Positions 1-8,881 of a stretch of 64,000 nucleotides of DNA are shown here, piece after piece. Made by a program: the position numbers and the translations under genes. Within the stretch, counting starts at the first letter, position 1, and each line of letters opens with the position of its first letter. The stretch comes from Fictibacillus halophilus (lineage in GTDB: Bacteria > Bacillota > Bacilli > Bacillales > Fictibacillaceae). The stretch is taken from contig NZ_JAEACF010000001.1 of NCBI RefSeq assembly GCF_016401385.1, positions 1,302,001-1,366,000 of the forward strand, given 5' to 3'. Below the pieces are notes generated by a model. It searched no databases, had not been told where the DNA came from, and worked only from the letters and a program-made list of their open reading frames with translations.

Positions 1-1
1 A

Positions 2-943
2 TTATTAAAATTGGATTCCTTAATGCAAAGATTAATGCCCAGTCACCCGAAATACGATGAATTACAAATTGAATTTGCAAGATATTCAGCAGGTTTTAGA
101 GGAGAAGTAGCACTCGATTATTATCTTCACGATTTAGATGATAATTCATACCTCATTTTTCATGACTTGCGACTTCCGAGAGATAAAGATAAAAACTATT
201 ACTTCCAAATAGACTGTTTGATCCTACATACTTCGTTTGCCGTGTTACTCGAGGTTAAAAACTTCTCAGGTGACCTTTATTTTGATCATCACTTCGATCA
301 GATGAAACGAACGAAAAATGGGGTAGATGAAACATTTCCTGATCCAGTAAGCCAGGTCCAACAACAAAAAATATATCTGGAAAGCTGGTTGAAAAGAAAT
401 CAGTTGCCTGAAATCCCGCTTTATTCCCTCGTTGTTCTAACTAACCCTAAATCTTTTATTACGTTATCCCCGCATTATGGCAAAAAAGCGGTCCATATTA
501 TTCGGACTAAGAGTCTAGCTAATAAAGTTCAACAAATTTCAACGTACCATCAAGAAACCCTCTCAAAGAAGGACCTCTCAAAAATAACTTCAAAACTGCT
601 AAAGCAACATGAAAGACATAACCCCGACATATTAAAAACATACAACATCAATCACACGGACATTATCACCGGAGTCTTTTGTCCAGACTGCAATCATATT
701 CCTATACGACGAGAGAGAAGTACTTGGGTTTGTTCTAAGTGCAATATAAAATCCAAAGATGCTCATATAAAAGCTATACAAGACTACGCACTGATCTATG
801 AAGAACCTGTTAAGAATAATATGTTAAGACGATTTCTACACATCAATTCATCTACATGTATGAAAAATCTTCTGAAATCCATGAATCTTACCCCGAGCGG
901 TCCTACTAATTCAGCTACGTACAGGCTACCGATTCCTGAATAA
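2..943 (+). CDS. NERD-domain protein with C-terminal zinc ribbon (5' end outside window)
   Basis: Family members of this type (nuclease-related domain, PF08378) are presumed nucleic-acid-acting, but their substrate is not established. The sequence shows GFRGE near the start, then FQIDCLIL and LLEVKNFSGDLYF, which are the D and ExK-like core of the NERD fold. A Cys4 ribbon lies near the C-terminus (CPDC, then CSKC about 17 residues on). The first possible start is a TTG at 11, but the frame stays open to the window edge. Relatives also carry extra residues before the equivalent of LMQRLMPSHPK, so I treat it as truncated by the window. It ends in AT-rich DNA and converges on the quinone oxidoreductase gene. 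No catalytic assignment is made beyond the domain. Confidence 0.8.
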   Translation, partial: LLKLDSLMQRLMPSHPKYDELQIEFARYSAGFRGEVALDYYLHDLDDNSYLIFHDLRLPRDKDKNYYFQIDCLILHTSFAVLLEVKNFSGDLYFDHHFDQMKRTKNGVDETFPDPVSQVQQQKIYLESWLKRNQLPEIPLYSLVVLTNPKSFITLSPHYGKKAVHIIRTKSLANKVQQISTYHQETLSKKDLSKITSKLLKQHERHNPDILKTYNINHTDIITGVFCPDCNHIPIRRERSTWVCSKCNIKSKDAHIKAIQDYALIYEEPVKNNMLRRFLHINSSTCMKNLLKSMNLTPSGPTNSATYRLPIPE

Positions 944-1017
944 CTTATCTAGCTCAAAATTATATTAATCAAATAAAAAATCAAATCAACGAACCTACTA
1001 TTTAATTATTAATAATA

Positions 1018-1090
1018 ACTTGCAAAATACAACTAATAATAGTTGTAAAATACGACTATCAAATTATCATAACACTTGCATATTGCAACT
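1018..1090. promoter_or_regulatory. three copies of a 17-bp operator-like palindrome
   Basis: Three related imperfect palindromes lie at 1018-1034 (ACTTGCAAAATACAACT), 1041-1057 (AGTTGTAAAATACGACT) and 1074-1090 (ACTTGCATATTGCAACT). Their starts are 23 and 33 bp apart. The symmetry and size resemble binding sites of MarR-family dimers, but I cannot name the regulator. They lie between two convergent gene ends, past the terminator of the oxidoreductase gene, so no adjacent gene start explains them. Confidence 0.5.
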
Positions 1091-1097
1091 AAAGCAC

Positions 1098-1123
1098 AAA
1101 AAAGGCAGCTGCAATCAGCAGCC
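1098..1123 (-). terminator. terminator of quinone oxidoreductase gene
   Basis: Read on the minus strand, GGCTGCTG and CAGCTGCC form a GC-rich hairpin followed by TTTTTT, 25 nt after the stop codon. Confidence 0.75.
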
Positions 1124-1147
1124 ACCGTAATTTCACCAATATAAAAC

Positions 1148-2110
1148 TTAAGGAATCAACAAAATCTTACCCGTACTTTTTCTACTCTCTAAATATTCAT
1201 GAGCTTTTGCACCATCATGTAAAGGAAAGGATGTTTCTGAAAGTTTTACATCTCCATTCTTAATCCATTCAAACAACTCGTTTGAACGTTTTACACGTTC
1301 TTCGTGAGATGTGAGGACATTCCATAAGTCGCCTCCGGTCAAGGTCTTAGAAGTATCCATGAGCATACGAGGATCAATGGACACAGGATCGCCGCCAGCC
1401 ATCCCAAAGAATACGACAGTCCCACCAATTTTTGTTACTTCAAAACTATCCATTATCGTAGAACCGACAGACTCATAAACAACGTCTACACCTTTGCCAA
1501 AAGTTTCGCTCAATACGCTTTCTTTCCAATTATCATTATATAAGAATACTGAATCTGCTCCTGCTTCTATAGCGACCTGACGTTTTTCATCTGAAGACGT
1601 TAGACCAATAATCTTTCCTCCGAGCAACTTGATTATCTGGATCAATAGCTGTCCAACACCGCCGGCAGCCGCATGAACCAATGCAACGTGACCTTGCTTA
1701 ATCGAAAAACTGTCTTTAGTAAGATAATGTGCAGTCAGCCCTTGTAACAAAAGAGAGGCTGCTGATTCAAAGGATACACCTTCTGGAATGGGTATCGCTT
1801 TATCGTGAGGGACAACGACAAGTTCCGCGTTTGCTGCAGGTACATCTGCAAATGCAATACGATCTCCTACAGAAACACCGTTAACAGCACTACCAACTTC
1901 TTTAACGATACCTGCTCCTTCATAACCTAAAATGTAAGGAGGCTTACCTTCTAGATGATAATTTCCTTTTCTTCTATATACATCAGCGAAATTTAAACCA
2001 ATGGCTTTCATTTCTAGCAAGATGTCCTGATCACTTATAATTGGATTGTTAATTTCACGATATTCTAAAACTTCTGGACCACCGAAGCTGTCAAAAACTA
2101 ATGCCTTCAT
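1148..2110 (-). CDS. zinc-free quinone oxidoreductase (MDR family)
   Basis: Cytosolic NAD(P)H:quinone reductase / enoyl reductase-like enzyme of the medium-chain dehydrogenase/reductase superfamily; the physiological substrate is unknown. The 320-residue protein starts MKALVFDSFGGPEVL. It has a GroES-like N-terminal half (GLNFADVYRRKGNY, GYEGAGIVKEVG, VGDRIAF). The Rossmann half shows VHAAAGGVGQLLIQ and ends AHEYLESRKSTGKILL, as in Qor proteins. No structural zinc cysteines are seen, in line with the zinc-free subgroup. The ATG at 2110 is preferred over an upstream one 13 codons earlier because GGAG sits 12 nt before it and it matches the family N-terminus. It is monocistronic, with its own terminator. 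Confidence 0.88.
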   Translation of the reverse strand: MKALVFDSFGGPEVLEYREINNPIISDQDILLEMKAIGLNFADVYRRKGNYHLEGKPPYILGYEGAGIVKEVGSAVNGVSVGDRIAFADVPAANAELVVVPHDKAIPIPEGVSFESAASLLLQGLTAHYLTKDSFSIKQGHVALVHAAAGGVGQLLIQIIKLLGGKIIGLTSSDEKRQVAIEAGADSVFLYNDNWKESVLSETFGKGVDVVYESVGSTIMDSFEVTKIGGTVVFFGMAGGDPVSIDPRMLMDTSKTLTGGDLWNVLTSHEERVKRSNELFEWIKNGDVKLSETSFPLHDGAKAHEYLESRKSTGKILLIP

Positions 2111-2201
2111 ATATGTAGATCTCCATTCTAATAGTTTCTTCCTTATCATATTAACCGAAACGATCTGTGAAATACTAGGAAAGGAGCTCTAGAAAATGAA
2201 T

Positions 2202-2230
2202 TTGACAGATAGAGCAGGGCACATTATGAT
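2202..2230 (+). promoter_or_regulatory. SigA-type promoter for the DUF6501-like gene
   Basis: TTGACA at 2202, a 17-bp spacer and TATGAT at 2225 give a near-consensus vegetative promoter about 35 nt upstream of the coding start. Confidence 0.7.
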
Positions 2231-2264
2231 TTAACAAAAGAATTACTTAAAGGAGAGAGACTTC

Positions 2265-2465
2265 ATGATTCATTTAGAGTGGGCGAACAGAGAAACAATT
2301 CGCGAGATCAAATGTGTACATACAGAAGCAAAAAAATATATGGTTAACCGTGCTTTAACTGCTGGTAAAACATATGAACTAAAAAATGAAACAGAGGAAT
2401 TTTATTTTGTAGTAGATAACACAGGTAAGGTTGGCGGATACTACAAAGAATATTTCGAAGGCTAG
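2265..2465 (+). CDS. DUF6501-like small conserved protein
   Basis: A 66-residue soluble protein with no membrane segment. It contains REIKCVHTEAKKYM, then LTAGKTYELKNETEEFYFVVDNTGKVGGYYKEYF, a pattern I recognise from a small Bacillaceae family of unknown function (DUF6501). The C-terminal half (KxYEL...FYFVxDNxGxxGG) suggests a small beta-barrel of the kind seen in ligand- or RNA-binding folds; that is inference only. The start is well supported: AAAGGAGAGAG lies 6-8 nt upstream of ATG, behind a near-consensus promoter. It is a single-gene transcript ending in a strong terminator shared with aroA. Confidence 0.8.
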   Translation: MIHLEWANRETIREIKCVHTEAKKYMVNRALTAGKTYELKNETEEFYFVVDNTGKVGGYYKEYFEG

Positions 2466-2490
2466 GCTCTCCATCTTCAATCACAAATCA

Positions 2491-2520
2491 AAAGCCTGAC
2501 TCATGGAGCCAGGCTTTTTT
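2491..2520. terminator. bidirectional terminator between DUF6501 gene and aroA
   Basis: AAAGCCTG (2491-2498) pairs with CAGGCTTT (2510-2517) with T-runs on the right and A-runs on the left, so it can stop transcripts from both strands. Confidence 0.8.
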
Positions 2521-2526
2521 TATCTA

Positions 2527-3606
2527 TTATGAATGAATCTTCTTTTTTTCTTTGTTTAAAAGAGCATCCATGAATTCGTGGAATTCCGGAATGTTCATCT
2601 GTTGAGCTGAATCAGATAGCGCTACTGCTGGATCAGGATGCACTTCAGCCATAACCGCATCTGCGCCGATCGCCATTGCCGCTTTAGCAGCAGGGAGGAG
2701 AAGGTCTTTTCGGCCCGTTGAGTGTGTTACGTCCACAACTACAGGAAGATGCGTTTCTTTTTTAAGGATAGGTACCGCTGAAATATCAAGTGTGTTACGA
2801 GTTGCTCTCTCGTACGTACGAATTCCGCGTTCACATAGAATGACTTGTGAGTTACCTTGAGCCAAGATGTATTCAGCAGCGTACATGAATTCTTCAATCG
2901 TCGCAGCTAACCCACGCTTCAGCAATACGGGCTTGTTCACAGATCCAGCTGCTTTTAATAGATCGAAGTTCTGCATGTTACGTGCTCCGATCTGAATCAC
3001 ATCAACATAATCTAGAGCCATCTCAATATCGTTCGGATTTAAAATTTCACTTACAACAGCAAGCTGATGTTCATCTGCTGCTTTACGAAGAATTTTTAAT
3101 CCTTCTAGTCCAAGTCCTTGGAAGTCGTAAGGAGACGTACGCGGTTTGAATGCGCCACCTCGGATTAACGTTAATCCTTTTTCAGCAATTACTTCTGCTA
3201 CTTGCTTCACTTGTTCGTAGCTTTCTACCGCACAAGGACCCATGATGAAGTGAGGATTACCATCACCAATTTTTTCACCTTTTACATTTACGATCGTATC
3301 TTCAGGTTTCTTTTTACGAGATACGAGTAAAGCTTTTCGATTATCGTCTTTTTGGAGCTCCAAGCTTGCTTTGAAGATTTGCTTGAAGATGTGTTGTACC
3401 GTTGATGTTTCAAACGGACCATCGTTATGAGAAGCAATCAGATCTAATAGTTCTCTTTCTCTTACAGGATCAAACCGTTTAACACCTTGCATTTCTTTAA
3501 GCTTTCCAATTTGTTGTGCCACATTACCTCGTTCATTAAGAAGCTCCAAGATTTTTAATGAAATATCGTCCATCTGTTTGCGTAATTCTGTTAATTCGTT
3601 TGACAT
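2527..3606 (-). CDS. aroA: bifunctional DAHP synthase / chorismate mutase
   Basis: Catalyses the first step of the shikimate pathway (PEP plus erythrose-4-phosphate to DAHP) and carries a chorismate mutase domain. In Bacillus that domain also acts as a feedback sensor for chorismate and prephenate. Residues 1-90 are an AroQ-type helical mutase ([20 protein letters not shown]...). From about residue 100 comes the type I DAHP synthase barrel, with [45 protein letters not shown] and [15 protein letters not shown]. Length (359) is normal. GGGGAGGA precedes the ATG. The gene is divergent from the other aro genes. No separate aroH lies in this locus, so this domain is the only chorismate mutase visible in the window. 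Confidence 0.96.
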   Translation of the reverse strand: MSNELTELRKQMDDISLKILELLNERGNVAQQIGKLKEMQGVKRFDPVRERELLDLIASHNDGPFETSTVQHIFKQIFKASLELQKDDNRKALLVSRKKKPEDTIVNVKGEKIGDGNPHFIMGPCAVESYEQVKQVAEVIAEKGLTLIRGGAFKPRTSPYDFQGLGLEGLKILRKAADEHQLAVVSEILNPNDIEMALDYVDVIQIGARNMQNFDLLKAAGSVNKPVLLKRGLAATIEEFMYAAEYILAQGNSQVILCERGIRTYERATRNTLDISAVPILKKETHLPVVVDVTHSTGRKDLLLPAAKAAMAIGADAVMAEVHPDPAVALSDSAQQMNIPEFHEFMDALLNKEKKKIHS

Positions 3607-3644
3607 GCGTGGTTCCTCCCCATATTTACACTAGTTTTTTAGCT

Positions 3645-3720
3645 CCTATATCGCGGCCGCTTATAGGCTTATTTATATACATAATCACATAGACACTTTC
3701 GCGCTTTAAAGCGTGTGTCT
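3645..3720 (-). other. two stem-loops in the aroA leader
   Basis: Downstream of the proposed aroA promoter the leader holds two inverted repeats. One has AGACAC (3691-3696) against GTGTCT (3715-3720), enclosing the perfect palindrome CGCTTTAAAGCG. The other has CCTATA (3645-3650) against TATAGG (3662-3667), enclosing GCGGCCGC. Neither is followed by a U-tract on the aroA strand, so they are not ordinary terminators. Confidence 0.4.
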
Positions 3721-3738
3721 CATAAAGTATTGTTTGTA

Positions 3739-3767
3739 ACTTTAAAGGGATTTCAAAAGAATGTCAA
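3739..3767 (-). promoter_or_regulatory. SigA-type promoter for aroA
   Basis: On the minus strand TTGACA (3767-3762) and TAAAGT (3744-3739) are separated by 17 bp. This predicts a leader of about 125 nt. Confidence 0.6.
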
Positions 3768-3820
3768 GTACTTACACAAAAAAAGATTTAAAATATTTTT
3801 CAGCCACTTTCAATAGCTTT

Positions 3821-3849
3821 TTGACATATAGATGAAGGTAATGTAAATT
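3821..3849 (+). promoter_or_regulatory. SigA-type promoter for the aroF operon
   Basis: TTGACA at 3821, a 17-bp spacer and TAAATT at 3844 lie about 80 nt before the T-box Stem I. The promoter stands back to back with the aroA promoter. Confidence 0.6.
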
Positions 3850-3925
3850 TTAAGAAAAATGAATGAATTTCCTTTACAACAGCGCTTCAACGTGCTAAAA
3901 CTGTTTATAACTTTATAAATTCAAT

Positions 3926-4149
3926 TGCAATGAAAGAACAGCAGTAGTGGAATGGTTCCCTGTTATTAGAGAGCTGATGGTGGTGCAAATCAGTACACAG
4001 CCTTTCACGAATTACAATTCTTGAGCAAGCTTTTTTATAAAAGCCGGATAATTTCCGTTATGACAATGAAGGTGGCAGAGGTTTAGTCTTTGCTGTCAGG
4101 GTGGTACCGCGATATCAATTCGTCCCTGCTTATTAGCAGGGATTTTTTT
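3926..4149 (+). promoter_or_regulatory. T-box riboswitch, specifier probably UAC (Tyr)
   Basis: The T-box signature AGGGTGGTACCGCG (4098-4111) can pair through CAGGG with CCCTG (4124-4128). The competing terminator is TCCCTGCT / AGCAGGGA (4123-4142) plus a T-run. Stem I can be drawn: AAGAA (3934-3938) with TTCTT (4018-4022) below, and GTGGAA (3947-3952) with TTTCAC (4003-4008) above. The specifier loop between them contains AGTA on the 5' side and GAATTACAA (4009-4017) on the 3' side. UAC (4013-4015) is followed by the conserved purine and would read tRNA-Tyr. UUA (Leu) is the alternative register but fits the purine rule less well and makes less sense for this operon. Uncharged tRNA should favour readthrough into aroF. 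Confidence 0.93.
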
Positions 4150-4183
4150 GTACAACAAAACAGGCAAACAGGAGGAATAGAAA

Positions 4184-5353
4184 ATGAGATATTTAACTGC
4201 AGGGGAGTCACACGGCCCTCAACTCACAACAATCATTGAAGGTGTACCAGCAGGTTTGCCTCTAGTAGCAGATGACATTAACGAAGAACTTGCTAGACGT
4301 CAAAAAGGTCATGGGCGTGGACGTCGTATGCAGATTGAGAAAGATCAGGTTCAGATCGTAAGTGGTGTGCGTCACGGAGTAACGCTGGGTTCACCGATTA
4401 CACTCGTAGTTGAGAACAAAGACTTTACTCATTGGACGAAGATCATGGGTGCTGAACCTCTTGAAGACGAGAACGCAGAAGTGAAACGTGTGATCTCCAG
4501 ACCTCGACCAGGTCACGCAGATTTAAACGGTGCTATCAAATATAATCATCGAGATATGAGAAACGTGTTAGAACGTTCATCAGCCAGAGAAACAACCGTA
4601 CGAGTTGCGGCAGGTGCTGTTGCGAAAAAGGTTCTTAAAGAACTTGGTGTTGAAGTTGGTGGACACGTATTAGAACTAGGCGGTGTAGTAGCCGAGAACA
4701 CAACCTATGAATCCTTAGACGAGCTTCGCGAAAAAACCGAGATATCACCTGTACGATGTTTAGATAAAAATGTAGAAAAAACCATGATGGAAGCGATTGA
4801 TACAGCAAAAGAAAACGGAGATTCTATAGGTGGGGTTGTAGAAGTAATCGTAGAAGGGATGCCTGTAGGTGTAGGAAGCTACACGCATTATGATAATAAA
4901 CTTGATGCGAAATTAGCAGCAGCGATCATGAGTATCAATGCATTTAAAGGTGCTGAGATCGGTATTGGATTTGAAGCAGCACGAAGACCTGGAAGTGAAG
5001 TGCATGATGAGATTGTTTGGGATATCGAACGTGGCTATACAAGAAGAACAAACAACGCAGGAGGCTTTGAGGGAGGAATGACAACCGGAATGCCAATTGT
5101 TGTTCGTGGTGTGATGAAGCCGATTCCTACTCTATATAAACCGCTAAATAGTGTAGATATTGAAACAAAAGAAGTTTTTGCGGCAAGCATTGAACGCTCT
5201 GACAGCTGTGCGGTTCCTGCTGCAAGTGTTGTAGCAGAGTCTGTTGTTGCGTGGGAGCTTGCAAGTGCGTTAGTCAATCAATTTGGACAAGATAACATGG
5301 ATGTGATTAAGAAAAACATCGTGCAGCACCAAGAACGTGCAAGGGTGTTTTAA
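4184..5353 (+). CDS. aroF: chorismate synthase
   Basis: Converts EPSP to chorismate, the last common step of aromatic amino acid synthesis, using reduced FMN. The 389-residue protein opens with [14 protein letters not shown], the family signature. It contains [30 protein letters not shown] and the late [15 protein letters not shown] motif. Length equals the Bacillus AroF class (aroC in E. coli nomenclature). GGAGG lies 8 nt before the ATG. It is the first gene of the T-box-controlled operon, and its stop codon abuts the aroB start. Confidence 0.97.
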   Translation: MRYLTAGESHGPQLTTIIEGVPAGLPLVADDINEELARRQKGHGRGRRMQIEKDQVQIVSGVRHGVTLGSPITLVVENKDFTHWTKIMGAEPLEDENAEVKRVISRPRPGHADLNGAIKYNHRDMRNVLERSSARETTVRVAAGAVAKKVLKELGVEVGGHVLELGGVVAENTTYESLDELREKTEISPVRCLDKNVEKTMMEAIDTAKENGDSIGGVVEVIVEGMPVGVGSYTHYDNKLDAKLAAAIMSINAFKGAEIGIGFEAARRPGSEVHDEIVWDIERGYTRRTNNAGGFEGGMTTGMPIVVRGVMKPIPTLYKPLNSVDIETKEVFAASIERSDSCAVPAASVVAESVVAWELASALVNQFGQDNMDVIKKNIVQHQERARVF

Positions 5354-6427
5354 ATGAACACGATACACATAACAACACCTTCAAAAAACTACCCGGTTTT
5401 TATTGGTGAAAACGTTATTGACGAGCTTAAAACAGTCTTAGAAAACCTGAAACCTTCACCCAAAAACCTATTGATCATAACAGATGAAAACGTCGGAAAT
5501 CTTTATTTAGAAACTGTACAAAGTGTGATTGGTGATGCTTTCACTCATGAAACAATACAGATTCAAGCGGGTGATGATCAAAAGTCTTTCGAAAATTACA
5601 TGGCTTGTCAAAGCTTTGCTTTAAGTAAAGAACTGGACCGGACATCTGTTGTTATTGCCCTTGGAGGTGGAATGATTGGAGACCTTGCTGGATTTGTAGC
5701 AGGCACCTATATGCGAGGAATCCGTTTTATTCAAATTCCAACTACTATTCTTGCACATGATAGTGCAGTAGGTGGAAAAACGGGAATCAATCATCCTGAA
5801 GGTAAGAATATGATTGGCGTATTTCATCAACCTGAAGCGGTGATCTATTCGACAGACTTCTTAACTACCTTACCACCTAACGAAAAAAGATCTGGTTTTG
5901 CAGAGGTAATCAAACATGCATTAATCGCTGATGAAAATCTATATCGTTCATTGCGAGAAAACGTTAAAACCATAGATGATTTAAAAGGAGACTCCCTACA
6001 GAAAGCTCTTATACAAGGTATTGAAATCAAGAATGCAATCGTCACAAAAGACGAGAAAGAAAAAGGAATTCGGGCATATTTAAACTTTGGCCACACACTC
6101 GGCCATGCTATTGAAGGGGAGCTTCAATACAAAGACATCACCCATGGTGAAGCAGTAGCTTTAGGTATGCTTTTTGCACTTTCACTAAGCGGGGACACTG
6201 AAACTTTAGGAAAAGAATTAAAAATGTGGTTAACAACTTTAGGTTATCCGTCATTTCCTAAGCACTTATCTGCTTCCTCACTAATCAAGCGAATGAAAAA
6301 AGATAAAAAAGCTGAAAAGGGCATGATTCAAATGGTGCTACTGAACGGTTTCAGTAAGCCCTATTTATCACCTTTTACTTCAGAAGAATTAGAGAGTAAA
6401 TTATCTTCTTTTATAGAAGAGGTCTAA
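5354..6427 (+). CDS. aroB: 3-dehydroquinate synthase
   Basis: Cyclises DAHP to 3-dehydroquinate, the second shikimate step; needs NAD and a divalent metal. The 357-residue sequence has the NAD-binding run IALGGGMIGDLAGFVAGTYMRGI. It also has the substrate loop HDSAVGGKTGIN and the metal ligands in FGHTLGHAIEG and HGEAVALGM, plus an upstream EVIKHALI glutamate. It starts immediately after the aroF stop codon with no gap, which suggests translational coupling. Confidence 0.96.
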   Translation: MNTIHITTPSKNYPVFIGENVIDELKTVLENLKPSPKNLLIITDENVGNLYLETVQSVIGDAFTHETIQIQAGDDQKSFENYMACQSFALSKELDRTSVVIALGGGMIGDLAGFVAGTYMRGIRFIQIPTTILAHDSAVGGKTGINHPEGKNMIGVFHQPEAVIYSTDFLTTLPPNEKRSGFAEVIKHALIADENLYRSLRENVKTIDDLKGDSLQKALIQGIEIKNAIVTKDEKEKGIRAYLNFGHTLGHAIEGELQYKDITHGEAVALGMLFALSLSGDTETLGKELKMWLTTLGYPSFPKHLSASSLIKRMKKDKKAEKGMIQMVLLNGFSKPYLSPFTSEELESKLSSFIEEV

Positions 6428-6443
6428 AAAGGAGTAGTAGTAA

Positions 6444-7541
6444 ATGAAAAACGTCTTACTAATAGGGGTTGGATTGATCGGTGGTTCAATCGCTCTTTCT
6501 ATAAAACAAGAACACGAAGCAACAATCTATGGGTATGACGTTTATGCTGACAACAGTGTAACGGCAGCGAAAATAGGAGTAATTGACGAAGCTGTTACAG
6601 ACTTTACTGGGATGGCCCAAATAGCAGATCTTATCATAATTGCAACACCTGTTGAAGCAACGTTACAGGTGATGGAGAAATTAGCTTCCATTTCACCTGT
6701 AATTAAAGCGTTAGTTATGGATGTTGGCAGTACAAAAAAATCCATTATGAATAAAGCAGAGGAAATGGCCGCTACGGGTATTCGTTTTATTGGTGGTCAC
6801 CCTATGGCTGGATCACATAAAACGGGAGTGGAAAGTGCAAAGGTACATCTGTTAGAAAATGCCTTTTACTTTTTAACACCAAACTCTATAACAACTGATG
6901 TTGATATAGATGAAGCAAAGACTTGGTTAAAAGGGACAAGAGCCAAATTTCTCGTTACTGATCCAGATGAACATGATTTCCTTACAGGAATTGTAAGTCA
7001 CTTTCCTCATCTTGTCGCTTCAAGCCTTGTGAGGGTTGCACAGCACCATGCCAAGGAAAAACCGTTGATTCAGCAACTTGCAGCGGGAGGGTTTCGAGAT
7101 ATTACGCGCATTGCTTCAAGCTCTCCTAAAATGTGGAGTGATATTGTTAGTCAAAATAAGTCACATCTTCTAACTCTATTACACGAGTGGAAAAATGAGA
7201 TGGATACGGTGATAGAGTTCGTAGAAAAAGGAGATGAATCAGAACTCTATGATTACTTTGATGGAGCAAAATCATTCCGAGATTCCTTACCCGTTCGGTC
7301 AAAAGGTGCGATCCATCCGTTTTCAGATTTATATGTGGATATCCTCGATAAAGTAGGTGCTTTATCTCATATCACTGCACTTCTGGCACAATCTGAGATC
7401 AGCATTATTAATCTCGGTATTTTAGAAGTAAGAGAAGGTTTAAATGGGGTACTTCGATTGAGTTTCCAAGATGACAATGATCGAGATCAGGCACAAGAAA
7501 TATTACAAAAAGAGAATTACTTAACTCAAATCACTTTATAA
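6444..7541 (+). CDS. tyrA: prephenate dehydrogenase with ACT domain
   Basis: Oxidatively decarboxylates prephenate to 4-hydroxyphenylpyruvate, the tyrosine-specific branch. The Rossmann start is [14 protein letters not shown]. Active-site segments [12 protein letters not shown] and the histidine in [13 protein letters not shown] are present. From about residue 295 an ACT domain follows ([28 protein letters not shown]), the usual site for tyrosine feedback in Bacillus-type TyrA. A good AAGGAG precedes the ATG, 16 nt after aroB. B. subtilis carries the trp genes, hisC and aroH in this interval; here they are absent. Confidence 0.95.
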   Translation: MKNVLLIGVGLIGGSIALSIKQEHEATIYGYDVYADNSVTAAKIGVIDEAVTDFTGMAQIADLIIIATPVEATLQVMEKLASISPVIKALVMDVGSTKKSIMNKAEEMAATGIRFIGGHPMAGSHKTGVESAKVHLLENAFYFLTPNSITTDVDIDEAKTWLKGTRAKFLVTDPDEHDFLTGIVSHFPHLVASSLVRVAQHHAKEKPLIQQLAAGGFRDITRIASSSPKMWSDIVSQNKSHLLTLLHEWKNEMDTVIEFVEKGDESELYDYFDGAKSFRDSLPVRSKGAIHPFSDLYVDILDKVGALSHITALLAQSEISIINLGILEVREGLNGVLRLSFQDDNDRDQAQEILQKENYLTQITL

Positions 7542-7555
7542 GGAGGCACTATTCT

Positions 7556-8839
7556 ATGACAAAACAATTACATCCCATTCAACGACTTAAAGGATCGATT
7601 AAAGTGCCTGGTGACAAATCGATTTCACATCGAGCTGTCATGTTTGGGTCCATTGCAGAGGGAACAACGACAATTGATGGTTTTTTAACAGGTGAAGATT
7701 GTTTAAGTACGATTTCATGTTTCAAGAAACTCGGCGTTTCGATTCTACAAGAAGGTGAAAAAGTAACAGTAGAAGGAAAAGGACTCACAGGATTAACACC
7801 TTCTTCAGAAGAGTTGTACGTTGGAAATTCGGGAACTACGATCCGGCTGATGCTAGGTATTCTTGCTAACACACCTTTTGAGTCGATCTTAACAGGTGAT
7901 GATTCAATCGCAAAAAGACCGATGAATCGCGTTACCAACCCTTTGAAAGAAATGGGAGCTACAATTGAAGGCAAAGATTCGGGAAACAAGGTCCCACTTC
8001 ACATTAAAGGCGGCGAAACAAGAGGTATTCATTACACCTCTCCAATCGCAAGTGCACAAGTAAAATCAGCTATCATTCTAGCTGGATTAGATGGAGAAGG
8101 AACAACTTCTGTAAAGGAACCCTTCAAATCAAGAGACCATACAGAACGCATGCTAAAAGCGTTTGGAGTAGAAGTTGAAAATGATGATTTAACGGTTTCG
8201 GTCGCAGGTGGTCAGAAATTAAGAGGAACTCATATTGAAGTACCAGGGGATATTTCTTCAGCTGCCTTCTTTTTAGTAGCAGGTGCAATTGTTCCAAACA
8301 GTGAGATCACGTTAAGAAAAGTAGGATTAAATCCAACTCGTACAGGAATATTAGATGTGCTGAAAAATATGGGGGCAGATGTAACATACCATAATATAAA
8401 TGATGAAGCTTCAGAACCTTTTGGAGATTTAATCATTAAAAGCTCTGACTTAAAAGGGACGGTCATTGAAGGTGATCTTATTCCTCGATTGATCGATGAA
8501 ATTCCAATCATAGCTCTCGCCGCAACTCAAGCGGAAGGAAAAACGATTATAAAAGACGCACATGAACTACGAGTGAAAGAGACAGACCGAATTGAGACCG
8601 TTGTGAACGAACTTAAGAAAATGGGTGCAAATATAGAAGCTACAGAAGACGGTATGATCATACATGGTAAGTCTTCATTACATGGAGCTTCTGTACAAAG
8701 CTACGGTGATCACAGAATCGGAATGATGTTAAGTGTGGCCGCTTGTATCGCAGAAGGTGAGACAATTCTTACAAACAGTGAAGCGATCGCTGTTTCATAC
8801 CCTTCATTCTTTGAACAACTAAATTTACTCTCGTCGTAA
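7556..8839 (+). CDS. aroE: 5-enolpyruvylshikimate-3-phosphate synthase
   Basis: Transfers the enolpyruvyl group of PEP to shikimate-3-phosphate. The 427-residue protein shows [34 protein letters not shown], the late [12 protein letters not shown] motif and YGDHRIGMM. The [10 protein letters not shown] form is the one seen in Bacillus enzymes rather than the E. coli GNAGTAMRPL form. AAGGAGG stands upstream of the ATG. It is the last gene of the operon and is followed by a strong terminator. B. subtilis naming is used (aroA in E. coli). Confidence 0.96.
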   Translation: MTKQLHPIQRLKGSIKVPGDKSISHRAVMFGSIAEGTTTIDGFLTGEDCLSTISCFKKLGVSILQEGEKVTVEGKGLTGLTPSSEELYVGNSGTTIRLMLGILANTPFESILTGDDSIAKRPMNRVTNPLKEMGATIEGKDSGNKVPLHIKGGETRGIHYTSPIASAQVKSAIILAGLDGEGTTSVKEPFKSRDHTERMLKAFGVEVENDDLTVSVAGGQKLRGTHIEVPGDISSAAFFLVAGAIVPNSEITLRKVGLNPTRTGILDVLKNMGADVTYHNINDEASEPFGDLIIKSSDLKGTVIEGDLIPRLIDEIPIIALAATQAEGKTIIKDAHELRVKETDRIETVVNELKKMGANIEATEDGMIIHGKSSLHGASVQSYGDHRIGMMLSVAACIAEGETILTNSEAIAVSYPSFFEQLNLLSS

Positions 8840-8841
8840 AT

Positions 8842-8878
8842 AAAAAACGTTCCCCGACATGAAAAGGGAACGTTTTTT
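8842..8878. terminator. bidirectional terminator after aroE
   Basis: AAAAAACGTTCCC (8842-8854) pairs perfectly with GGGAACGTTTTTT (8866-8878); it serves aroE and the opposing CBS gene. Confidence 0.9.
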
Positions 8879-8881
8879 GTA

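Noticed and set aside
3645..3667. Terminator for aroA antisense or leader at the GCGGCCGC hairpin
   Set aside because: The stem is followed by A-rich, not T-rich, sequence on the aroA strand, so it is not an intrinsic terminator.
7579..7989. 136-codon minus-strand ORF inside aroE
   Set aside because: Antisense to conserved EPSP synthase motifs and without a ribosome binding site.
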